The notes under the pieces are model-generated. The model was not told the DNA's origin and did not search any database. It saw nothing but the letters and a program-made list of their open reading frames with translations. Shown in pieces: positions 1-6,125 of a stretch of 7,486 nucleotides of DNA. A program made the translations under genes and the position numbers. This DNA is from AM-2324 sp042091035 (GTDB lineage: Bacteria; Bacteroidota; Bacteroidia; Chitinophagales; Saprospiraceae). Where the stretch lies: the NCBI GenBank assembly GCA_042091035.1, contig JBELIG010000159.1, positions 1 to 7,486 of the forward strand, given 5' to 3'. The stretch's first letter is position 1. Each line of letters starts with the position of its first letter.

Positions 1-1
1 G

Positions 2-75
2 CGCCTCAGGTAGGGCTCGAACCTACGACCTACGGATTAACAGTCCGCCGCTCTAACCAGCTGAGCTACTGAGGC
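2..75 (-). tRNA. tRNA-Asn (anticodon GTT)
   Basis: On the minus strand this forms a complete 74-nt cloverleaf. The acceptor stem is GCCTCAG (69-75) paired with CTGAGGC (3-9), with a G discriminator at position 2. The D-arm contains AGCTCAGCTGGTTAGAGC. The anticodon arm has loop CTGTTAA with anticodon GTT (39-41), which decodes Asn codons AAC/AAU. The T-arm is GTAGG-TTCGAGC-CCTAC (10-26). Position 1 reads C on this strand, so an encoded CCA tail is possible, but the window ends there. A Bacteroidota-type promoter lies just upstream. The fold and anticodon are unambiguous. Confidence 0.97.
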
Positions 76-99
76 CTTTACTTTTCCATTAAAGCGATG

Positions 100-131
100 C
101 AAATTTATACTAAAGGTTTATACTTTGCAAA
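100..131 (-). promoter_or_regulatory. Promoter of the tRNA-Asn gene (Bacteroidota type)
   Basis: Reading the minus strand, TAAATTTG (100-107) matches the Bacteroidota -7 consensus TAnnTTTG. A TTTG -33 element (128-131) lies 20 nt upstream, close to the known spacing for the primary sigma factor of this phylum. Transcription would begin near 93-96, giving a leader of about 20 nt before the mature tRNA 5' end at 75. Both boxes and the spacing are seen directly; activity is inferred. Confidence 0.7.
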
Positions 132-175
132 AAAAAAATTACCTAAAATAAAAAAAGATAAAAGTATCAATTTGT

Positions 176-183
176 TATTTTTG
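176..183 (+). promoter_or_regulatory. Candidate -7 box for the PfkB kinase gene
   Basis: TATTTTTG fits TAnnTTTG and lies about 50 nt before the kinase start codon, which predicts a 5' leader of roughly 40 nt. No clear TTTG/TTG element is visible at the expected -33 position (around 152-156, an A-rich stretch), so the call is weaker than for the divergent tRNA promoter. The leader is AT-rich and has no Shine-Dalgarno sequence, as is usual in Bacteroidota. Confidence 0.4.
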
Positions 184-233
184 CAAATCTTTGTAAATCA
201 CTAAGTTGGTTTTTAATATAATAAAAAATAAAT

Positions 234-1148
234 ATGAGCTTATTAACTGTTGGAACAGTAGCTTTCGATTCTATTGAGACTCCTTTTGGTAAAGCGGAAC
301 GCATTGTGGGTGGGGCAGCAACCTTTATTGGACTATCTGCTTCGTATTTTGTTGATCAGGTGAATGTTGTATCTGTGATAGGAGATGACTTTCCGAAAGA
401 GGTACTTCAGGATATGGAGAAACGAGGGATCAACTTGGAAGGACTTCAGGTGAAAGAGGGCGAAAAGTCATTCTTTTGGGAAGGTAAGTACCACAACAAT
501 ATGAATTCAAGGGATACATTGGATACACAATTGAATGTTCTAGAGAATTTTGATCCGGTATTACCAGATGCTTATAAATCACCTTCTTTTTTGATGTTAG
601 GAAATCTAACTCCTGCTGTTCAGATGCGTGTCTTAGAGCAATTAGAGTCTAAGCCTAAGTTGACCGTAATGGATACTATGAACTTTTGGATGGATATTGC
701 CTGGGATGAATTGTTGGAAGTGATCAAGAAGGTAGACGTCTTAATGATCAATGATGAGGAGGCAAGACAGCTTTCTAAAGAGTATTCTCTTGTATCTGCA
801 GCAAAGAAGATCCTTACTATGGGACCTGAGTATCTTGTGATCAAAAAGGGAGAGCATGGAGCATTACTATTTCACAAAGATGAAATTTTTTCTGCACCGG
901 CTTTACCTCTAGAGATGGTATATGATCCTACAGGTGCTGGTGATACTTTTGCAGGAGGTTTCACAGGATATCTTGCAAAGTGCCAAGAGGTTGATTTTGA
1001 AAAAATGAAATCTGCTATCATTTATGGATCTGCTATGGCATCCTTCACAGTTGAGAAGTTTGGTATTGAGCGTCTAGCTGAATTGACAAAGGAAGAAGTG
1101 CAAGAGCGAGTTGACCAATTTGTTAAGTTGGCAAGTTTCAATGTATAA
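234..1148 (+). CDS. PfkB/ribokinase-family carbohydrate or nucleoside kinase
   Basis: This 304-residue cytoplasmic enzyme is predicted to transfer phosphate from ATP to a sugar or nucleoside hydroxyl. The N-terminal substrate half shows GTVAFDSI (7-14) and the glycine pair GG at 26-27, typical of the first PfkB signature. N173-D-E-E176 is the NxxE Mg/phosphate motif. KKGEHGALLF (204-213) is the usual nucleotide-domain strand-turn. DPTGAGDTFAGGF (231-243) is the second PfkB signature, with D237 as the expected catalytic base. The length is normal for the family and nothing looks broken. The ATG at 234 opens directly onto the first beta strand and is preceded by an A-rich tract rather than a Shine-Dalgarno. 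The gene stands alone: divergent from tRNA-Asn and convergent with rlmN. Family assignment is secure. Substrate (ribose, adenosine or other sugar) cannot be decided from the sequence, so no symbol is given. Confidence 0.93.
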   Translation: MSLLTVGTVAFDSIETPFGKAERIVGGAATFIGLSASYFVDQVNVVSVIGDDFPKEVLQDMEKRGINLEGLQVKEGEKSFFWEGKYHNNMNSRDTLDTQLNVLENFDPVLPDAYKSPSFLMLGNLTPAVQMRVLEQLESKPKLTVMDTMNFWMDIAWDELLEVIKKVDVLMINDEEARQLSKEYSLVSAAKKILTMGPEYLVIKKGEHGALLFHKDEIFSAPALPLEMVYDPTGAGDTFAGGFTGYLAKCQEVDFEKMKSAIIYGSAMASFTVEKFGIERLAELTKEEVQERVDQFVKLASFNV

Positions 1149-1150
1149 AT

Positions 1151-1181
1151 AAAAAAGCCCCGATTTTTCGGGGCTTTTTTT
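1151..1181. terminator. Bidirectional intrinsic terminator between kinase and rlmN
   Basis: The 7-bp GC-rich stem GCCCCGA (1157-1163) pairs with TCGGGGC (1168-1174) around a TTTT loop. It is flanked by A6 on the left (1151-1156) and T7 on the right (1175-1181). It therefore reads as stem plus U-tract on both strands and can end both convergent genes. It starts 2 nt after the kinase stop codon, and its right T-tract overlaps the rlmN stop codon at 1180-1182. Confidence 0.9.
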
Positions 1182-2232
1182 ATTCTTTATTCGCAAGTTG
1201 TCCACAGGCGGCATCAATATCACGTCCTCTTGACTTTCGGACGGTAACCATAATTCCTTTTTTTCTCAAGTAAGAGGCAAAGGCATCTACCTTTTTTGCA
1301 TCAGATCTTGAGAACTCAGAACCATCAATTGGATTATACTCAATTATGTTGATTTTGACAGGGAAGTCTGTACATAATTTAGCCAGTCTTCTCGCATCAT
1401 CGATACTATCATTATAATTCTGAAAAGAAATGTATTCGTAACTGATCTTATTGCCTGTGTTGGTATGGAAATACTGAAGGCTATCCATCAAAATTTCTAG
1501 GTTGTTCTGCTCGTTAATTGGCATGATCTCATCACGCTTAGTGTCATCCGCAGCGTGTAAGGAGAGTGCAAGATTAAAACGAACCTGATCATCTGCTAGC
1601 TTTTTGATCATCTTTGCAATACCTGCTGTACTGACTGTAATCCTTCGTGGGGACATGCCCATGCCTTCTGGGGAGCTTATCTTTTCAATGGATTCAAGTA
1701 CGTTTTTATAGGCGAGTAGTGGCTCTCCCATACCCATGTAAACAATGTTGGTTAATTGGTGGCCAAAGTGTTCTTCAGCTTGTTTGTTAACCAGATGCAC
1801 TTGATCATAGATCTCTGAGGCATCAAGATTTCTTAATCGCTTCATACGTCCAGTAGCACAGAATTTACAGGTTAGTGAACAGCCAACCTGAGAGGAAACA
1901 CAGACTGTGAATCTATTGTCTCCAGGTACCGGAATTAGAACTGATTCTATAAGGTGACCATCATGCAGTTTAAAACGAGATTTGATTGTCCCGTCTGAAC
2001 TCTTTTGCATTTTATCTAGTGTAATGGCATTGATTATAAAATACTGCTGCAGTTTATCTCTAAGTGGCTTAGATAGATTGGTCATCTCTTCAAAACTATG
2101 CGCTCCTTTTTCCCACAGCCATTGGTAAATCTGCTTGGCACGAAACTTCTTTTCGCCCATCTCCTCTAAAGCTGTAATAAGGTCTTCCTTACTCAACTTT
2201 CTAATATCCGTCTTTACGATTTCTTGTACCAT
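1180..2232 (-). CDS. rlmN: RlmN, dual-specificity 23S rRNA (A2503-C2) / tRNA (A37-C2) methyltransferase
   Basis: This 350-residue cytoplasmic radical-SAM enzyme methylates C2 of A2503 in 23S rRNA and, in studied members, A37 of some tRNAs. The [4Fe-4S] cluster motif CxxxCxxC is C118, C122 and C125. C111, in CVSSQVGC, matches the conserved Cys seven residues before the cluster that E. coli RlmN has at C118. C343, in DIDAACGQL, is the Cys that carries the mC intermediate (E. coli C355). E96, in LIESVLIP, matches the E. coli E105 position. GMGEP (167-171) is the SAM-binding motif, and the N-terminal region (KKFRAKQIYQWLW, 28-40) is the usual RNA-binding helical domain. Length and motifs are complete. 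The start is chosen because the N-terminus fits Bacteroidota homologues, although a promoter -7 box lies only about 5 nt upstream (see 2237-2244). The gene is monocistronic, following the terminator of the upstream operon. Confidence 0.97.
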   Translation of the reverse strand: MVQEIVKTDIRKLSKEDLITALEEMGEKKFRAKQIYQWLWEKGAHSFEEMTNLSKPLRDKLQQYFIINAITLDKMQKSSDGTIKSRFKLHDGHLIESVLIPVPGDNRFTVCVSSQVGCSLTCKFCATGRMKRLRNLDASEIYDQVHLVNKQAEEHFGHQLTNIVYMGMGEPLLAYKNVLESIEKISSPEGMGMSPRRITVSTAGIAKMIKKLADDQVRFNLALSLHAADDTKRDEIMPINEQNNLEILMDSLQYFHTNTGNKISYEYISFQNYNDSIDDARRLAKLCTDFPVKINIIEYNPIDGSEFSRSDAKKVDAFASYLRKKGIMVTVRKSRGRDIDAACGQLANKE

Positions 2233-2236
2233 GGCA

Positions 2237-2244
2237 CAAAGATA
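2237..2244 (-). promoter_or_regulatory. -7 box of rlmN, implying a leaderless or near-leaderless mRNA
   Basis: On the minus strand TATCTTTG exactly fits TAnnTTTG and ends 5 nt before the rlmN ATG at 2232. A start site a few nucleotides downstream would fall at or within a few bases of the A of the ATG. No TTG/TTTG element is visible at the expected -33 position (about 2264-2268, reading CTAAATG). The 44 nt between this operon's terminator and rlmN holds no better box. The box match is seen; promoter use is inferred. Confidence 0.5.
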
Positions 2245-2269
2245 AGGACTTCATTTGAATTCATTTAGA

Positions 2270-2310
2270 AAAATAAAAAAGAGCGATACTTTAAACTGTA
2301 TCGCTCTTTT
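2270..2310 (-). terminator. Intrinsic terminator of the duplicated-cassette operon
   Basis: The arms AAAAGAGCGATAC (2277-2289) and GTATCGCTCTTTT (2298-2310) form a perfect 13-bp stem around an 8-nt loop (TTTAAACT). On the minus strand it is followed by a T-rich tract (complement of 2270-2280). It begins 2 nt after the stop codon of the last gene of the operon (stop at 2313-2315) and isolates rlmN from read-through. The T-rich run on the plus side is shorter and interrupted, so termination is mainly for minus-strand transcription. Confidence 0.88.
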
Positions 2311-2312
2311 GT

Positions 2313-3143
2313 TTAGAGTAACATATATTGAACTCCTACAGAAAAGTTTAATTTCCGTTGGGTAATTAATTTCAGTCTATATCGTAGGATCTCATTTATA
2401 TCAGTGTCACCAAACTCGAAAGATTCAGTTTCATTATTGAATTCTAGGGATAGGGAACTTGTACTACGGTTGTTGTAGGTTGGAATTACTGGTAAAACAA
2501 ACCTGCACTCTATGTTTAGTAAAAGATTTTTTGCGATAGGTATATTCCTTCCTGCGTTAAAAGTAAAACTTAAATAGGCAGATTGTATAGGACTATCCAG
2601 CTCTATAGGATATTTAGTACCTTCTATACTTGCAGATCCAATAGTAGTGGTGTTTCTAATTTGATTATATTCTATACCGATCCCTTTATATGCCCCAATG
2701 GGACCTTGACTTAATCTATTAAACCTTTTGTATTCAATAAAAAAAGTTTGGATAGGTAATCCTCCTGAACGGGATAAGACTACTCCAGGTTCAAGGTTTA
2801 TATTCTTTGTTAAGGTTGAAGGCAATAAGGTTTCTAGGACAGGAATCCTTTTTGCCTTATATCCGAGTGTTATGGACTTTCTGTTTTTGTAAGCATAGTT
2901 TATAGAAATGTCTGGGCTTATAACTCGGACTTTTGCCACTTTTAAAAATTGGAATAAAGAGATTGTATTATCATAATATAGATTTGATCCATAAGTTAAG
3001 TATCGTTCAGAGTATCTGTGATAGGTGCCATTAAGCTGTATTCCAAGTTTTTTTCCGAAATAACCTTCTTGGGCAATAGTAGGAATTAGGAAAAGAAATA
3101 GGAAGATTGCAGTGAGTCCTAGTTTATATTTTGATCTTTTCAT
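2313..3143 (-). CDS. Secreted protein, probable outer-membrane beta-barrel (cassette copy 2, gene B')
   Basis: This 276-residue protein has no recognised family name. A signal peptide is clear: basic MKRSKYK, a hydrophobic core at 8-20, and probable cleavage after TIA24. The mature part is rich in alternating hydrophobic/polar segments with aromatic girdle-like residues, and it ends in a strand (KLNFSVGVQYMLL, 264-276) as outer-membrane barrels often do. It is a diverged paralogue of the gene at 5335-6120. Shared landmarks are GYFGKKL (27-33), PIGAYKGIGI (148-157), NIPIAKNLLLNIECRF (200-215) and the C-terminal strand. The ATG lies 1 nt past the stop of the 722-aa gene upstream, which suggests translational coupling. 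It is the last gene of the operon, followed at once by a hairpin terminator. The outer-membrane location is inferred from the signal peptide and strand pattern. Whether it is a channel, an anchor for its partner, or a substrate of it cannot be told. Confidence 0.75.
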   Translation of the reverse strand: MKRSKYKLGLTAIFLFLFLIPTIAQEGYFGKKLGIQLNGTYHRYSERYLTYGSNLYYDNTISLFQFLKVAKVRVISPDISINYAYKNRKSITLGYKAKRIPVLETLLPSTLTKNINLEPGVVLSRSGGLPIQTFFIEYKRFNRLSQGPIGAYKGIGIEYNQIRNTTTIGSASIEGTKYPIELDSPIQSAYLSFTFNAGRNIPIAKNLLLNIECRFVLPVIPTYNNRSTSSLSLEFNNETESFEFGDTDINEILRYRLKLITQRKLNFSVGVQYMLL

Positions 3144-3144
3144 T

Positions 3145-5313
3145 TTAGTTATTGCTTAAGGTTGATTGAAGATTGAACAGTTCAGACTGAAGCAAAGCCT
3201 TAGTAGGTTTTATTCTTCTTTTTATGTAATAATCTTGAATCTGGAGGCCTTCTTCTATATTGTAAATTGTACAGTTTATAGAAGTTGAGGATTTTTGAAA
3301 TAATTTATTCTCTAAAAACCTAATCATATAGGAAGGAACTACTAATGCTAAAAAATCTGATAGGTCATCGAAAGATGTAAGTCCACCATCTTTACCAATT
3401 GCATGTATTATGGTCAATGTAGTTATTTGTTCGAAATCGTACGCTTTTAGAATGTCTTCTACGATATCCTGATTTGAAAATTTATATTTTATGTTGTTCC
3501 CAATTAAATTCATTTCAGTTACAAATCGAACTAATTCGCTTTTTTGGTTATATAAGGCTACTGATTCACTTTGAAGGGGATTGCAGAATTTGGTGTTGAA
3601 TAGTTGATTTTTTTCACCTATAGACTGCTCTATGTACTTAGATTTAGAAATAGATGCAGCAACATCGATACTTTTTGATTTACTCCTGTATTTATAAAAA
3701 TCAGAATTAATTAGTAGGGTGTTGTTATAGTTTTTACTTGGATTGATATATGTACCGTCATCTAAATCCGCATAAATGATTTCATCTTCTCCATCGTAAT
3801 AACTATCACTCCCACCATTTAGGAATTGGTCCATTTTTGAGAGTTTAGTGCTGTCTATAGATGCAATAAGCGCGGGCCTTAGAAATTCGCTGGACTGCGA
3901 TCTATTGGCTTTTTTTGAATTGACTTCTTGCTCTTTTGCTCTTAATCTTTGCTTTGCTCTTATCCGTTCAGTTCGAGAAAGATTAATCGTATCTATTTCT
4001 GCCAATTCATTTGTGATTTCTATGATATCAGGTTTCGATATGAAAGATGCACTTGATATTCGGGTGAATCTTGCAATGTCTTCTTGTATTTCTTTCTGGT
4101 ATTGCTTGATGATATGATCCTCTGGAAAATTTGATTGTATAGAATCAATCAAGGTCAGTGTAATAAGATTAAGCTCTTCTTTGGTGAGCTTGTTTATGAA
4201 ATTATTGAAAGTGGAATAATCTCCTTTTATCCTCCTATCCTTGTTTTTAATTTTTGACCATTTCTTTGAGTTTGAAAATGCAGATAATGCATAGAATCCT
4301 CGAACTAAAGCATAATTAATAAAGTAATTATCTGGATGAGTGCGCCTGCAGATAAGACTGTTATAGATAGCTTTTTTAATGTTACCACGGTTAAGTTCAT
4401 GATTGATCAGTTGAAATCTGGCAAGCATTTTTATTTCGTCAAAGTCTTTATTGTTGGTGAGGAAGACCTTATTAGATTCAGTTGCTTCATCAGAGACGGT
4501 TTTAAGTTCTTTGATTTGATTTTGAACCCCTTCGTGATAACTTCTATATTTTTGATTGGATTCTTTTATGGTAATTGGCTGATAGTTGTCTTCTAAATCT
4601 TCAGCTTCAAATTTGATGCCTGAAATTGCAAGATCTTCAGCACTAATAGGACTAGATTCTACAACAAATTTACTGGTTTCCAATTTCTCTAGAGCTGTTA
4701 TACTTGCCTTTGGATCCAAACCGAGCTTTATTAATAATTGTAGTGCTTTTTTATTTGAGTTTTTATTGATGCTTAGGTCTTGAATAATAAGTTGCTCAGC
4801 AATTATTTCATCTGTATGAAATATGGATTTATAAGATTCATTTAGGTTCGGATTAATATCGAAACGATATCCTTTAGCTTCGTTTGAAGTAGCTTTTCCC
4901 TTTCCCATAAAAAAGATCAACTCCGCCTCGTTTTCTAATCTTGCAATCAATCCAGTTGTGAGAAATACAAGTTTTTCATGATTGTGAAAAACAGCAGGGA
5001 CATTGGATTTTACAAGCAGAAATTGTATGTCATCAAAGTCATTAAGAAACTTAGTTTTGAGCTCATTTAAATGATTAGAAATGGGGTCATTGAATACATA
5101 ACTTCCCTCTTTTAAAAGAGCCTTTAACATGTATTCATTATATGCCAAGGCCATGTTTTTATTATCAGGTAGCTTTCCTGGGCTACAGAGTTTCTTTAGG
5201 TATTCTGGCACAGGAGCTTCAGATTTTAAACTTCTGAATTCAGAAATGTTTTGTTGTCCGTGCGTGCTTATGTAGGGCCATAAGCAGCAAAGTAGGATAG
5301 ATAAATATCTCAT
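3145..5313 (-). CDS. Secreted M48-like pseudopeptidase with TPR-like region (cassette copy 2, gene A')
   Basis: This 722-residue protein has a signal peptide (hydrophobic 4-15, likely cleavage after THG19) and no convincing lipobox, so a periplasmic or outer-membrane-associated location is expected. Residues 30-135 resemble the N-terminal part of secreted M48 metallopeptidases, including TTGLIARLENEAEL (119-132), the helix that normally runs into HExxH. Here the motif position reads K138-G-K-A-T142, so both zinc histidines and the catalytic Glu are gone. A possible relic of the third-ligand motif ExxAD is E169-I-I-A-E173, only about 27 residues on, where active M48 enzymes commonly have about 60. 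The usual HP...R stretch reads H260-E...Q. After it come helical TPR-like segments (about 292-350), a long helical region, a basic charged stretch (446-470), FLNGGSDSYY (497-506) and a C-terminal domain. From residue 260 on it aligns with the gene ending at 6126. The ORF is intact, with 21 nt before it and 1 nt after it, so it looks like a maintained non-catalytic protein rather than a decayed one. Confidence 0.8.
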   Translation of the reverse strand: MRYLSILLCCLWPYISTHGQQNISEFRSLKSEAPVPEYLKKLCSPGKLPDNKNMALAYNEYMLKALLKEGSYVFNDPISNHLNELKTKFLNDFDDIQFLLVKSNVPAVFHNHEKLVFLTTGLIARLENEAELIFFMGKGKATSNEAKGYRFDINPNLNESYKSIFHTDEIIAEQLIIQDLSINKNSNKKALQLLIKLGLDPKASITALEKLETSKFVVESSPISAEDLAISGIKFEAEDLEDNYQPITIKESNQKYRSYHEGVQNQIKELKTVSDEATESNKVFLTNNKDFDEIKMLARFQLINHELNRGNIKKAIYNSLICRRTHPDNYFINYALVRGFYALSAFSNSKKWSKIKNKDRRIKGDYSTFNNFINKLTKEELNLITLTLIDSIQSNFPEDHIIKQYQKEIQEDIARFTRISSASFISKPDIIEITNELAEIDTINLSRTERIRAKQRLRAKEQEVNSKKANRSQSSEFLRPALIASIDSTKLSKMDQFLNGGSDSYYDGEDEIIYADLDDGTYINPSKNYNNTLLINSDFYKYRSKSKSIDVAASISKSKYIEQSIGEKNQLFNTKFCNPLQSESVALYNQKSELVRFVTEMNLIGNNIKYKFSNQDIVEDILKAYDFEQITTLTIIHAIGKDGGLTSFDDLSDFLALVVPSYMIRFLENKLFQKSSTSINCTIYNIEEGLQIQDYYIKRRIKPTKALLQSELFNLQSTLSNN

Positions 5314-5334
5314 TATGAATGTTTGAGGTTTTCT

Positions 5335-6120
5335 TTAGTATAGAAGGTATTGAATAGAAAATAAAAGTCTTGGTAAATTTCTTTGGAATCGCTCGGCGTC
5401 AAATTGTAGTGCGTTTTCAATATTACCATACTGAGATTCAGGGATTGTAAAATTACCGGATAATTCATTCTGCTCCAGCTCTACTTTTGTTTGAGTTAAA
5501 CGAAAAGACAGAAAAGAGGTATTATCTAGTAAATAAATTCCATTAAATCTTAGGTGTATATCTAGTAATAATCGTTTACCTAATGGAATTACTTTACCCA
5601 TTGTAATGTAATAGTCGTTTATGAAGAAATCAGTTTGAATAGTTTGTTCCAGAGGAATCTGATAGTTAGTCCCATTTTCCCTTTGAGCTTCAATAGTGCC
5701 TCTATTCATACTGTATTTATTGATCCCTATTCCAATACCAAGGTATGTTCCAATAGGAGCATAGCTATTTTTTCTAAAAAGTCTTTGTTCTAAGAATATT
5801 GATTGTACTTGTTGAATGGGAAAACTAACTTCAGTAAATAAATCTTCATAATAATTCATTCCCTCGGTCTTAAAATTGATCCTTCTTAGGTAATCAACTT
5901 TACCCGCTGAGTAATCAATAGCAAACTGCCCTCTGCCTCCCATTGCATATCTTAATCCTAGATTTAATGTTGGCTTGGCTGTTTTGATAGCCGGCAAAAA
6001 GTTTGGTCTGTTTAAAAGTACTGCACCAGCAACACTTAGGCGTTTCCCATAAAACCCATTTTGAGCTTGGCAAAAACCGATAGATACGAAGAATAATAGT
6101 AGGTATATAAACTGTTTCAT
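5335..6120 (-). CDS. Secreted protein, probable outer-membrane beta-barrel (cassette copy 1, gene B)
   Basis: This 261-residue protein belongs to no family I can name. The signal peptide is MKQ plus a hydrophobic core at 4-16, with likely type I cleavage after CQA19. C17 is preceded by IGF, which is not a proper lipobox. The mature protein has predicted amphipathic strands throughout and a terminal strand RLLFSIQYLLY (251-261) with an aromatic last residue, as in outer-membrane barrels. It is paralogous to the gene at 2313-3143: GFYGKRL (22-28), PIGTYLGIGI (122-131) and KVIPLGKRLLLDIHLRF (176-192) are at corresponding places, and the lengths are similar. The ATG lies 5 nt after the stop of the M48-like gene upstream. 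No promoter is visible in that gap, so it is very likely co-transcribed. The repeated pairing with an M48-type gene suggests a functional link. The barrel assignment is inference from composition and pattern. Confidence 0.75.
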   Translation of the reverse strand: MKQFIYLLLFFVSIGFCQAQNGFYGKRLSVAGAVLLNRPNFLPAIKTAKPTLNLGLRYAMGGRGQFAIDYSAGKVDYLRRINFKTEGMNYYEDLFTEVSFPIQQVQSIFLEQRLFRKNSYAPIGTYLGIGIGINKYSMNRGTIEAQRENGTNYQIPLEQTIQTDFFINDYYITMGKVIPLGKRLLLDIHLRFNGIYLLDNTSFLSFRLTQTKVELEQNELSGNFTIPESQYGNIENALQFDAERFQRNLPRLLFSIQYLLY

Positions 6121-6125
6121 GGTTA

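Noticed and set aside
620..844. Minus-strand 74-aa ORF inside the kinase gene
   Set aside because: It lies wholly within a well-supported PfkB kinase and shows no family features.
3848..4783. Three plus-strand ORFs (89, 86 and 65 aa) opposite the 722-aa gene
   Set aside because: They are antisense shadows of a long coding frame that has a signal peptide and a detectable paralogue. They have no recognisable motifs and no promoter or initiation context.
5283..5313. Lipoprotein signal in A' (Cys9/Cys10)
   Set aside because: The cysteines sit in the middle of the hydrophobic core, too close to the N-terminus and without small residues before them. Cleavage after THG19 is more likely.
5314..5334. 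A separate promoter for the second cassette in the 21-nt gap between B and A'
   Set aside because: No TAnnTTTG box with suitable spacing is visible in the gap or just upstream of it, so co-transcription is simpler.
6070..6120. Lipoprotein signal in gene B (Cys17)
   Set aside because: The residues before the Cys are I-G-F; Phe at -1 does not fit a lipobox, and CQA|Q is a good type I cleavage site.
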